This document shows, piece after piece, positions 1-7,256 of a stretch of 7,271 bases of DNA (positions within the stretch are counted from its first letter, which is position 1; each line of letters begins with the position of its first letter). The position numbers and the translations under genes are program-made. This DNA is from Acidobacteriaceae bacterium (GTDB taxonomy: Bacteria; Acidobacteriota; Terriglobia; Terriglobales; SbA1): NCBI GenBank assembly GCA_003156615.1, contig PMHI01000729.1, forward strand, positions 2,524 through 9,794, read 5' to 3'. The notes under the pieces are model-generated. The model ran no database searches and had not been told where the DNA came from. It saw only the letters and a program-made list of their open reading frames with translations.

Positions 1-850
1 GACGGAGTTTCTCGAGTTCATCCGGATTCCTTAACAACGAAAGCGTGCCGTTGCCGATCAGGTTCGTCGTTGTTTCCTGACCACCAACCATCGTGATAAT
101 GCAGTTGGCGATAACTTCTTCCTCGCTCAGCCGATCCCCTTCTATCTCGGCATTCAGGAGCGCATGGACCAGACCTTCGCGTGGGTGCGTCTGTTGCTGG
201 CGGATCGCATCTCGGAAATACGCGATAAGAGATCTCAGGCTCTGCAGCACGCGGGGGACATGGTCGGGGTTATGTTGAAAATTACCGAGCATCTCCGCGA
301 AATCTGCTGACCATTGCTTCAATTGGCGATGATCCGCGACCGGCACTCCTAACATTTCGGCCGTCACGATCGCCGGCAAAGGAGCTGCAAAATCCGCGAT
401 CACATCCATGCGACCCTTGTCCTCCACGGCGTCGAGCAAGCTATTCGCGATCTCCAGGATATGAGAGCGCAAAATCTCGACTCTGGCCGGCGTAAAGGCC
501 GAAGAGGCCAAGGCCCTCAGCCGGGTATGCGCTGGAGCATCCATGAAGAGCATCTGTTGGACCATCACTTGCGCAATCGGTTCGAGGACCGACAATCCCA
601 TGGCATTGAATTGTTCGGGCCCCGGGGTGCGATCTGCGGAGAAGGTATGCAATACTTTCACGACATCCGCGTAGCGCGTAACGACCCAGGCGTGCAAGAA
701 AGGATCCCAGTGTACTGGGTCTTCAGTCCGCAGTCTCCTATATAGGGGATAAGGGTCGGCAAGGACCTGTTGGTCGAGGAGATGGTAGAGACTCAGAACC
801 GCATGAGGGGCAGCGGTCGGTGTTTCAACGCTCTCGTTCGCAGTTATCAC
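1..850 (-). CDS. Cytochrome P450 (partial, 3' end outside window); probable hydroxylase of a carrier-bound amino acid
   Basis: This is a soluble bacterial P450, of which 283 N-terminal residues are present. Seen: the N-terminal ADPYPLYRRLR segment near residues 31-41, the C-helix DAPAHTRLR with His108 and Arg112 (the HxxxR heme-propionate contacts), and the I-helix GGQETT at residues 256-261, with the Glu259/Thr260 acid-alcohol pair used in oxygen activation. The ExxR and heme-Cys loop would lie beyond base 1, so their absence is only the window edge. The start is GTG at 850-848: the preceding in-frame stop lies inside the upstream gene and no other ATG, GTG or TTG falls between them, while the first in-frame ATG downstream is at residue 84, too late. 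GTG overlaps the upstream TGA as GTGA, which suggests translational coupling to the adenylation/carrier didomain. By analogy with NovI and NikQ, a role in hydroxylating an amino acid held on that carrier is inferred. The substrate and position of attack cannot be read from sequence. It is clearly a P450; the role is moderately supported. Confidence 0.93.
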   Translation of the reverse strand, partial: MITANESVETPTAAPHAVLSLYHLLDQQVLADPYPLYRRLRTEDPVHWDPFLHAWVVTRYADVVKVLHTFSADRTPGPEQFNAMGLSVLEPIAQVMVQQMLFMDAPAHTRLRALASSAFTPARVEILRSHILEIANSLLDAVEDKGRMDVIADFAAPLPAIVTAEMLGVPVADHRQLKQWSADFAEMLGNFQHNPDHVPRVLQSLRSLIAYFRDAIRQQQTHPREGLVHALLNAEIEGDRLSEEEVIANCIITMVGGQETTTNLIGNGTLSLLRNPDELEKLR

Positions 851-2790
851 AACTGTTCTGTCCGGCTGCCCGTGTCAGCGTTGAGCATGCGCTCGGCTTC
901 TTCTTCGCTCATAGCTTGTATCTTTGCAAGCAGTAGTCGTTCGATTTCTGACGAAAGCTCTGCCACCGTTGGAGCCTCAAACAGCCTGTACAGGGGAAGT
1001 TCGACTCCAAACGTGTCACGTATTCGGCCAATAACTTGAATACCTAGCAATGAATGTCCGCCCAGCAAAAAGAAATTGTCGTTGATCTCCACCCGCTTAA
1101 CCTTCAGGAGGTTAGCTAAGATTCCCGCTACTCGCGGCTCCAGACCTGTCTGTGGGAGCGTGGCGGCTTTATCTCTATCCCGCAGTACGTTGGCAGCGTC
1201 CGGCCGCGGTAACTTGTCGAGATCTACTTTGCCGTTCAGGGTCACCGGCAGATACTCCAGCAGCACGAAAATTGACGGCACCATGTAGTCAGGCAATAGT
1301 TTTCCGAGGAACTCTCGGAGAGCACTGAAGCTGAGCCGAGATCCAGAACGGGGCACTAAGTAGGCGACTAATCGTTTGCCTTCCAGTGTGTCCTCGCCTG
1401 GCGCGACGTGGCTCGCTTCAACCTCTGGGTGACGATTAAGGGCTGTAGCGATTTCGCCTGGTTCAATACGGTATCCTCGGATCTTAATCTGGTCGTCAAC
1501 CCGGCCCCCGAAGGCGATTTGGCCGTCGGGCAGATAGCGCCCCAGGTCTCCCGTTCGATATAGACGATCTTTGGGATTGGAACTGAATGGGTTGGTAACA
1601 AATCTTTCTGCGGTGAGCTCAGGATGATTTATGTATCCACGCGCTACGCCCGCGCCACCTATGTAGAGTTCTCCAGTCACGCCAACCGCCACCGGCCGCA
1701 TCTGTTCATCTAGTACGTGGATCTCGGTGTTTGCGATCGGTCTGCCAATACTGGGCAACGCGTTCGGACATTCATGGCCGGGTACGGCGCCCGATGAGGC
1801 CACAACCGTGCATTCAGTAGGTCCGTAGTTGTTGACCACCGTAAAAGGCAGACCCGGTGGAGGGTAGACGTGAAGCGTATCAGCTCCGGTTAGCAGCAAT
1901 CGAAGATCTGTATCTCCCGGCCAAGGCAGAGTTATCATGCGTTCCGCTAGCGGAGTTGGAACAAACGTTATGGTGATGCGGTGTGCAACCAGCCAGTCGC
2001 GAAGCGACGTCGGCTCGTGACGAACGACATCGGGAGGCATATAGACGCTGGCTCCTGCCGTTAGATAGGGCCACAATTCCCAAACTGCTGCGTCGAATGC
2101 CGGACTGGCCAACTGAGTGGCCCGATCATGGGGCTGAACTGCAAAGGCTTGCTGATGCCAGAATACGAGGTTAAGCAAACTGGCATGGGTGATCTGGACT
2201 CCCTTTGGGCGGCCAGTCGAACCGGAGGTATAGATTACATAGGCGAGGTCTTTTCCGCTCACCGGCCTCTCGAGTGGGACTACGAGAAGATTCGAAGTTC
2301 GCGGTTCATCCGCATCCAGGATCTGCCATTTGCCGGCGGGTAACAATTTGGCGAGATGCCGGTGCGTCAACAAAAATGGTGCTCTCGCGTCCTCCAACAT
2401 GAACGCCTGACGCTCGGCCGGATAGCCTGGATCCAGCGGAAGATATGCGCCACCCGCCTTGAGAATGCCGAGTGCGCTCACTACCATCCCGATAGAGCGT
2501 TCCAGATAGACGCCGACCAGAGTTTCAGGCCCTACTCCGACCGACCGTAGATACTGAGCTACCTGGTTGGCTCGCCGGTCCAACTCCAGATAGCTAAGCA
2601 CTTCGTCGCCGGCAACTAGTGCTCTGCCATGCGGGTTAGCTTCTGCTTGTGCAGTTGTAAGTTGCGGGACCCACACTTCTCGAGGGAAGTCCTCCGCAGT
2701 TGCGTTTCCGGATGGTTGCCGCTGACCGTCAAACCCACTTACTGGCGATTTGTCCGGTAGATGTGGAGATCTAACAGCTGGTTCTGACAT
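847..2790 (-). CDS. Free-standing NRPS adenylation-carrier (A-PCP) didomain, predicted leucine-activating
   Basis: This 647-residue enzyme should adenylate an amino acid with ATP and load it on its own phosphopantetheinyl arm. Core motifs visible in order: A1 LSYLEL (65-70), A2 LKAGGAYLPLD (110-120), A3 YTSGSTGRPKG (187-197), A4 FDAAVWE (232-238), A5 NNYGPTE (320-326), A6 GELYIGGAGVARGY (373-386), A7 YRTGDL (411-416), A8 GRVDDQIKIRGYRIEPGEI (429-447), A9 LPDYMVP (499-505) and A10 NGKVDL (519-524). The carrier domain (about 548-620) has DNFFLLGGHSL, with Ser580 as the attachment site. Aligned by eye to GrsA, the pocket is D233, A234, W237, F276, L300, G302, N321, V329, V330 and K521, the classic leucine code. 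There is no condensation, epimerisation or thioesterase domain. The first 30 residues are low-complexity and a 25-residue acidic tail follows the carrier. The ATG is the only ATG, GTG or TTG after an in-frame TAA upstream. No strong ribosome site precedes it. The P450 gene overlaps its end by 4 bp. Confidence 0.96.
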   Translation of the reverse strand: MSEPAVRSPHLPDKSPVSGFDGQRQPSGNATAEDFPREVWVPQLTTAQAEANPHGRALVAGDEVLSYLELDRRANQVAQYLRSVGVGPETLVGVYLERSIGMVVSALGILKAGGAYLPLDPGYPAERQAFMLEDARAPFLLTHRHLAKLLPAGKWQILDADEPRTSNLLVVPLERPVSGKDLAYVIYTSGSTGRPKGVQITHASLLNLVFWHQQAFAVQPHDRATQLASPAFDAAVWELWPYLTAGASVYMPPDVVRHEPTSLRDWLVAHRITITFVPTPLAERMITLPWPGDTDLRLLLTGADTLHVYPPPGLPFTVVNNYGPTECTVVASSGAVPGHECPNALPSIGRPIANTEIHVLDEQMRPVAVGVTGELYIGGAGVARGYINHPELTAERFVTNPFSSNPKDRLYRTGDLGRYLPDGQIAFGGRVDDQIKIRGYRIEPGEIATALNRHPEVEASHVAPGEDTLEGKRLVAYLVPRSGSRLSFSALREFLGKLLPDYMVPSIFVLLEYLPVTLNGKVDLDKLPRPDAANVLRDRDKAATLPQTGLEPRVAGILANLLKVKRVEINDNFFLLGGHSLLGIQVIGRIRDTFGVELPLYRLFEAPTVAELSSEIERLLLAKIQAMSEEEAERMLNADTGSRTEQL

Positions 2791-2945
2791 AGGCTTCAGC
2801 TCAGTTCTAGAAAGTTGAGTCGCCGTCGAAAAAAGTTGGGTTATTCCACTCCTTTGGATTTACCAGGGTTCGTACCACATAGAGGAAGCTCGCTTCTTGC
2901 CTTACCTTGTGAACCGTTTGACCAGGGACTGGATTGGTTTCCAGG
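2791..2945. other. 155-bp gap between the EPS gene and the NRPS gene
   Basis: No gene and no hairpin followed by a T-tract was found on the minus strand, so there is no visible terminator separating the polysaccharide genes from the NRPS-P450 pair. A run of six T (2834-2829 on the minus strand) is present without a preceding stem. Confidence 0.4.
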
Positions 2946-4385
2946 TCAGGCAGCACCCGAGCCCCTAAGGACAGCCGGAATGGTTCGCATTAGGATTTCC
3001 AAATCCAGCCAAAGCGACCATTTGTCAATGTATTGCAAATCCAGTTCCATCCATTGTTCGAACGGAATGGAACTTCTACCGCGAATCTGCCAAAGGCACG
3101 TAATTCCTGGCTTTACGCTGAAGCGGCGCCGCTGCCGGTCTTCGTGGAAGCCCTCGTAATCGCGCACGGGCAGCGGGCGAGGTCCTACCAGGCTCATCTC
3201 GCCTTTCAGCACGTTTAAGAGTTGAGGCAGTTCATCAACGCTCGTTTTTCGGAGAAATCTTCCGATCGGAGTGATTCGAGGGTCGCGCTTGATTTTGAAG
3301 ACCGGACCACTAACTTCGTTCAGATGCTCAATCTCACGCATTCGTACTTCCGCATCCGCTACCATGGTTCGAAACTTGTATACGTTGAAGCGCCGCTTGT
3401 TCAGGCCGAGCCTCTTCTGAACAAATAGAACCGGCCCAGGAGAGTTCAGCTTAATCAGAACCGCCACGACCAGCAGGACCGGGCAGAGCAAAACAATCGC
3501 AAGCGACGAAATCATGATATCCAAAATTCGCTTGAAGAAGACCGGCCACCCCTCCAAGGTACTCGTATAATGTGTGATCAGAGGGTCACCCTGCAGATCT
3601 TCGGCAGAAGTACGGGCCATTTTCAAATTAAAGATGTTCGTGAGCAGACGGAGAGTGACGCCCTGCTCTTCGCATAACGCCGCAATTCGTGATCCCTCCT
3701 CGTGTAGAGAACGAATTGGCAATGCCATTACGACCTCATCGACCTCCCTGCTGCGCAGGAAGTCGGGGAAATTGCAGAAATCGCATGCGAGAACGTGGCC
3801 ACTTCTTCGAAACGCCTCGATACCATCCCAGTCCCGATCGACAAACCCAATAATTCGATAGCCGATGTCCGGATGACCAACAAGCCGCTGCGCAAATTCC
3901 AGCGCGCGGCTGTTGGTTCCGACAATGACCATGTTACGCAGGTTTCTGCCCTGCTTTCGAATGTATGCGAGGCCTGCACGGAGAATGAGCCGACTAGAAA
4001 CAGCGCACGATGTGCCCACCAGTGAAAAGACAATCAGGAACGTTGGCGTTACCAGGTGGATGCGGAAGACGGCGGCGCCCATCATTACGACCAGCGTGCC
4101 CATGAGAAAGGCCTTTGTGACGTCGATGAGCTCCCTCCAACGCCCAGATAGCCGACGAGACTTATACAGCCCCGAAAGGCTGAAGACAACGTGCCATGTA
4201 AGGACAAGGAGTGAAAAGATCGCGACGTTCTGGATCTTGACTCGCATGGAAAAAAATTCCGTAGCACTGACATTCCGACTCTGGTGAAGCACAGCCAGTG
4301 CCGCCACGACGAAGGCCGACAACATCAGCCCCAGGTCGAAGAGCTTGAAAGCATTCAACAATAGCGTGCGACGAGCGTTACTCAT
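2946..4385 (-). CDS. Exopolysaccharide polyprenyl-phosphate hexose-1-phosphate transferase (WcaJ/WbaP-like priming glycosyltransferase)
   Basis: This 479-residue inner-membrane enzyme is expected to transfer a hexose-1-phosphate from a nucleotide sugar to undecaprenyl phosphate, the first step of repeat-unit assembly. The N-terminal third has about four hydrophobic segments (roughly 14-34, 53-73, 90-107 and 112-130). A Rossmann-like middle domain follows (about 150-250, opening with MVIVGTNSRALEFA and IIGFVDRD). The C-terminal sugar-transferase domain (about 284-470) begins with KRILDI and a hydrophobic hairpin near 287-312. It carries SPGPVLFVQKR (315-325), YKFRTM (336-341), DELPQLLN with Asp384-Glu385, and GEMSLVGPRP (395-404), the signature residues of the family, which is of normal length for the type. 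Sugar specificity cannot be told from these motifs. The start at 4385 gives a sensible cytosolic tail before the first membrane segment, although the sequence before the ATG is C-rich and shows no Shine-Dalgarno. It follows the CpsD-like gene after 264 bp and precedes the NRPS gene by 155 bp on the same strand. Confidence 0.95.
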   Translation of the reverse strand: MSNARRTLLLNAFKLFDLGLMLSAFVVAALAVLHQSRNVSATEFFSMRVKIQNVAIFSLLVLTWHVVFSLSGLYKSRRLSGRWRELIDVTKAFLMGTLVVMMGAAVFRIHLVTPTFLIVFSLVGTSCAVSSRLILRAGLAYIRKQGRNLRNMVIVGTNSRALEFAQRLVGHPDIGYRIIGFVDRDWDGIEAFRRSGHVLACDFCNFPDFLRSREVDEVVMALPIRSLHEEGSRIAALCEEQGVTLRLLTNIFNLKMARTSAEDLQGDPLITHYTSTLEGWPVFFKRILDIMISSLAIVLLCPVLLVVAVLIKLNSPGPVLFVQKRLGLNKRRFNVYKFRTMVADAEVRMREIEHLNEVSGPVFKIKRDPRITPIGRFLRKTSVDELPQLLNVLKGEMSLVGPRPLPVRDYEGFHEDRQRRRFSVKPGITCLWQIRGRSSIPFEQWMELDLQYIDKWSLWLDLEILMRTIPAVLRGSGAA

Positions 4386-4649
4386 GGGGGAGCTATCTAA
4401 CGAAATGCAATCGCTTGGTGCTGGTTATCGCGCCGAAAGTGGAACTGCGAAAAAGTATGAGCGGATCGAATTAACAGAAGGCTCACATGATTGAAATATT
4501 CCTAAAATCTTCCATGGGTATCTTTGGGGAGACAAGTAAGACGAGTTCTGCCGCGCCGACAGGCCAAATTAGAGATCGGACGCGAGACGGGTATTTTTTT
4601 CGCGGCAGCGCGGAAGGACGTGCAACCCGATGGAATGGGGCGTGTGGCA
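4386..4649. other. 264-bp gap between the CpsD-like and glycosyltransferase genes
   Basis: No open frame of useful length is seen on the minus strand, and no convincing sigma70 or sigma54 promoter or terminator was found by eye. The gap is long for an operon otherwise spaced at 49 and 155 bp or overlapping, so an internal promoter or leader is possible but unproven. Confidence 0.4.
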
Positions 4650-5444
4650 TTAGAGCTTGGAATAAATTGCTTGCGGAATTGGAAAGGTGCGCTGGTTCAA
4701 GACTGCACCCAGTGTCCGGGCCCCGGCATTCTGTAAGTCTTGTACAGCTTTCCGCGCTGCTTCGCGACGAGAAGTATTGGCTTTAAGGACCAAAACCACT
4801 CCTTCGGCCGCCCGGCCGAGCATAATGCCGTCGTTGCCGGGGGTCAGCGCAGGTGCGTCGATCAGAACATATTCGAAGTATTGGCGGAGTTCCTCTAACC
4901 GCTGACGCATAAGATCCGAAGTTAGGAGGCCATGGGAGTCCGTTGGATTCGCCCCGCAGCTGAGGAGCCACAAATTCTGCCGGCCCAGTGGGTGCACAAA
5001 ATTGCGAATGGACTCCGTCGCCTTCAGTGCGTCTGAGAGTCCATGGTGATTCTCCACGCCGAAATGTTGATGAAGCCCGGGCGAACGCAAGTTTGCATCC
5101 ACCACGCAAACTTGGCCCCTGACTTGAGAGGCAAGGATCTCTGCCGCGCGACAGCAGATCCAGCTACAACCATTCCCCGGCTCGGTACCGGTGAGCACGA
5201 CTGTTCGCGGGGCTTCTGCCCCTGGCATTAAGAAGACTTGCTGCACAAATTTCATTAACTCGTCGCGTTGTTTCCCCTCCGTTTCTAGCTTGACCGTTTG
5301 TAACTCAACGGTTTTCTCTTCGCTTTCCCGCTGAAGCGGATCTGGCGCGACCTGAAGTGGCGGAAGCGGTAGTACATCGGTTCCGGTGTCAAACGTTTCC
5401 AGTTCTTTGCTGAGTCTTTGAAGCAATTCAAAATTCTTACTCAT
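4650..5444 (-). CDS. CpsD/CapB-type P-loop protein (tyrosine-autokinase family) with a degenerate Walker A
   Basis: This 264-residue cytoplasmic protein belongs to the MinD-like/BY-kinase fold that controls polysaccharide chain length and export. Seen: a charged, proline-containing N-terminal 65 residues, then the nucleotide-binding core. This has the P-loop region TGTEPGNGCSW (85-95), Walker A' VVDANLRSP (114-122) and Walker B YVLIDAP (192-198). In active members the P-loop reads GKS/T and the A' motif DADxR. Here the catalytic Lys is Cys93 (codon TGT) and the second Asp of A' is Asn117. The C-terminus ends in AIYSKL and has one Tyr (261), where active kinases usually carry a Tyr cluster. 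No membrane-spanning activator (Wzc/CapA-like) is fused to it or present in the window. It may therefore be a non-catalytic regulator or a variant subfamily, so autokinase activity should not be assumed. It starts 49 bp after the ATPase gene, probably in the same transcript. The ribosome site is weak. Confidence 0.88.
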   Translation of the reverse strand: MSKNFELLQRLSKELETFDTGTDVLPLPPLQVAPDPLQRESEEKTVELQTVKLETEGKQRDELMKFVQQVFLMPGAEAPRTVVLTGTEPGNGCSWICCRAAEILASQVRGQVCVVDANLRSPGLHQHFGVENHHGLSDALKATESIRNFVHPLGRQNLWLLSCGANPTDSHGLLTSDLMRQRLEELRQYFEYVLIDAPALTPGNDGIMLGRAAEGVVLVLKANTSRREAARKAVQDLQNAGARTLGAVLNQRTFPIPQAIYSKL

Positions 5445-5493
5445 GAACCTAGCCCATCCACCCGAGGATTAAGTCTAACCGCCTCAATCGAAA

Positions 5494-7197
5494 TCAATGG
5501 CATCGCTCCGCATATTTGCCACTTAGAATATCCCTGGCCACTTTACTGTCCTTCTTCAAGGCCGCTACCAACAGCAGATGCGCTTGTTCGCAGCTTTGCT
5601 CCACTACACTTCCCTCCAGGTACAGGACGGCCAGTTGAATTTCCGCACCGGTATTTCCCACCTGAACACGCTTCCATAACTCAGCGGGATCCACTGCGGG
5701 ATTCTGTACCTGTTCTGGTGGGGTCTTCGCGGGCGCAGGTTTCACAGCTTCGTTATCAGAAGTCTTCACGATACTCGGTGGAACCACATTTTCTGGGCTG
5801 GGCAAGGGCCGGGTGTTTGCGATTTCAAATGCTGGAGCGGGAAGTCTGGTTTCTGCAGGGGCATCTCCTTCATTGACGTGTTTCCGTAACTCAGCAGGAG
5901 CTACAGCGGGATGCTGTACCTCTTCCGGTAGCGTCTTCGCAGTCGCAGGTTTTGCCGCTTCGGTCTCAGAAGTCTTCACAATAGTCGGCGGAGCCACGTT
6001 TTCCGGCTTGGGCAGGGGCCAGGTGTTTGCGATTTCAACTGCTGGAGCCGTAACTTTTGTTGCGCCGATGCCAACCATTAAGACAAGCACTGCAAAACCT
6101 ATTACTCTCGACAACAATGATTGGGCCGGCTTCCTGACCGATGGCCGTGGCGCCTCATAATTCGCGGGGACACTTGTTATATCGCCATCGTCGTTGGCTC
6201 TATCTAAATTGCTCCGAGAGCCAGACAAAGCAACGACTTCTGTTGGTGCGGCGGGCCTGGCTTCCGCAGGGGTCGGCCGAACCTCTGGCAGCCGAACCTC
6301 TCGCAACGGTGAGAGCTTTGCCTCTGGCAATTGAGATGACCAGGTCCTGGAATGATGCGGTACGGTGAGACGCTGTAAGCCGGAAGCGAGCTCTTGCAGA
6401 TCGAGATCACCGGAGACTTCGTGCACCATTGCCGGACCGATGGTTTTTTGGCGCAGTGCACAAGCCAAGCTGAGCGCTCCAAAGCAGAGACTATTGATGT
6501 TCCGTGGAATACCTTCACTGAGACCCGCAATCATCGCCTTGGCTTTATTACTAAAAAGGGGCGGCCCTTGGTACCCAGCGACATGCAACCGATGGTCGAT
6601 GAATCGTCCGACTTCCTGGGGAGCAAGAGGCTCAAGTCCATTAAAACTCGCGATACGCTGCCGGAATTGACTGAGCGAGGGGCTGGCCAGTTTGGTAGCA
6701 AGTTCGGGCTGTCCCGACAGGATGATCTGCAGCAGCTTGGCTCGCGGTGTCTCAAAGTTCGAGAGCAGTCTCACGGTTTCTAAAACAGAAGGTTCGAGGT
6801 TCTGAGCTTCATCGATCACAACGATGGCCCGTCTGCCCGCGGATGATTGCTCAATGAGATACCGGTTGAATCGCTCATGCATTCGCACCGGGTCTTTTTC
6901 TGTGCTCTCGATGCCAAATTCAGCTAACAGGAACCGCAATAACTCGCGTGAACTACATTGTGTCTGAAATAGGAACGCGGTGCGGGCTGAATGGCGAAAC
7001 TTCTCCAGCAAATGGAACAACAGAGTGGTCTTACCCATGCCCGGACGGGCGATAAGGGCCAGAAACCCCCGGTTCATTTCAATTCCGTATACTAACGAGG
7101 CGAGCGCTTCGCGATGCCCCGGCCCGAAATATAGATAACGAGGATCCGGTGTGACGCCGAAAGGTTGTTCTCTAAGTCCGAAGAACTGATGAATCAT
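5494..7197 (-). CDS. ExeA/GspA-like AAA ATPase of exosortase-type EPS loci, with transmembrane anchor and Sel1-like C-terminus
   Basis: This 567-residue protein opens with FFGLREQPFGVTPDPRYLYF and HREALASLVYGI, typical of the ATPase found in PEP-CTERM/exosortase polysaccharide clusters and of ExeA. Walker A is ARPGMGKTT (50-58); the first Gly of the usual GxxxxGKT is Ala, but Lys56 and Thr57 are present. Walker B is VVIDEAQ (126-132). The AAA core ends near residue 275. A Pro/Ala/Glu-rich linker follows, then one membrane span (about 362-380), an acidic proline-rich region made of two 70-residue copies (384-453 and 454-523), and a Sel1/TPR-like tail (about 505-562, with LAVLYLEG and CEQAHLLLVAAL). 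This implies a cytoplasmic motor joined to a periplasmic protein-interaction tail. Its exact role in EPS secretion is not established for the family. The ATG at 7197 places the conserved FFGL motif at residues 5-8, as expected; only a weak AGG lies before it. It is probably the first gene of this transcript in the window. Confidence 0.93.
   Translation of the reverse strand: MIHQFFGLREQPFGVTPDPRYLYFGPGHREALASLVYGIEMNRGFLALIARPGMGKTTLLFHLLEKFRHSARTAFLFQTQCSSRELLRFLLAEFGIESTEKDPVRMHERFNRYLIEQSSAGRRAIVVIDEAQNLEPSVLETVRLLSNFETPRAKLLQIILSGQPELATKLASPSLSQFRQRIASFNGLEPLAPQEVGRFIDHRLHVAGYQGPPLFSNKAKAMIAGLSEGIPRNINSLCFGALSLACALRQKTIGPAMVHEVSGDLDLQELASGLQRLTVPHHSRTWSSQLPEAKLSPLREVRLPEVRPTPAEARPAAPTEVVALSGSRSNLDRANDDGDITSVPANYEAPRPSVRKPAQSLLSRVIGFAVLVLMVGIGATKVTAPAVEIANTWPLPKPENVAPPTIVKTSETEAAKPATAKTLPEEVQHPAVAPAELRKHVNEGDAPAETRLPAPAFEIANTRPLPSPENVVPPSIVKTSDNEAVKPAPAKTPPEQVQNPAVDPAELWKRVQVGNTGAEIQLAVLYLEGSVVEQSCEQAHLLLVAALKKDSKVARDILSGKYAERCH
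5629..6048 (-). repeat. In-frame 210-bp tandem duplication inside the ATPase gene
   Basis: Two adjoining copies, 6048-5839 and 5838-5629, encode residues 384-453 and 454-523. The protein copies are about two-thirds identical with no gaps (47 of 70 by eye), and the DNA is about 85% identical over a 78-base stretch I compared. Shared blocks include EIANT, PENV, IVKTS and PAEL. Only the second copy runs on into the Sel1-like tail, so the first looks like a duplicated linker plus the first helix of that tail. Confidence 0.9.
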
Positions 7198-7221
7198 TTC
7201 GTGCCTGCTACGCTAGCCCGT

Positions 7222-7242
7222 GTTCTTTCTTGGTTCTTTCTT
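7222..7242 (-). repeat. Pair of 10-bp direct repeats in the ATPase leader, possible operator
   Basis: AAGAAAGAAC occurs twice on the minus strand, at 7242-7233 and 7231-7222, a period of 11 bp or about one helical turn. The pair lies between the possible -10 element and the ATPase start codon, over or just after where transcription would begin. That is a position suited to a repressor or other leader-binding factor. No known regulator site is recognised. Confidence 0.4.
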
Positions 7243-7247
7243 GCCCC

Positions 7248-7256
7248 TGTATAACA
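7248..7256 (-). promoter_or_regulatory. Possible extended -10 promoter element before the ATPase gene
   Basis: On the minus strand the sequence reads TGTTATACA: a TGn extension followed by a 4-of-6 match to TATAAT, about 50 bases before the ATPase ATG. The -35 region would fall at the edge of the window and cannot be judged. This is suggestive only. Confidence 0.25.

Noticed and set aside
1..3. P450 lacking the heme-binding cysteine loop, considered as a truncated pseudogene
   Set aside because: The frame is still open at base 1 and the missing part is exactly what would lie beyond the window edge.
461..745. Plus-strand 94-codon open frame
   Set aside because: It is antisense to the P450 coding sequence, whose translation is continuous and matches family motifs.
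2849..2854. Perfect AAGGAG on the minus strand upstream of the NRPS gene
   Set aside because: It sits about 60 bases before the ATG, and the only start near it (GTG overlapping the motif) reads GTG GAA TAA, so it serves no visible gene.
2885..2896. Short inverted repeat GAAGC-TC-GCTTC in the gap before the NRPS gene
   Set aside because: The stem is short with an unrealistically small loop, and no T-tract follows on the minus strand.
4594..4613. T7 tract next to a CGCG-rich inverted repeat, considered as a terminator
   Set aside because: On the minus strand, where the genes are, the stem is followed by A residues; on the plus strand the T-run precedes the stem. Neither order makes an intrinsic terminator.
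5418..6160. Plus-strand open frames of 152 and 115 codons opposite the ATPase gene
   Set aside because: They lie antisense to a well-supported gene with clear domain motifs, show no recognisable motif themselves, and are rich in Ser/Ala/Gly from the opposite-strand composition.
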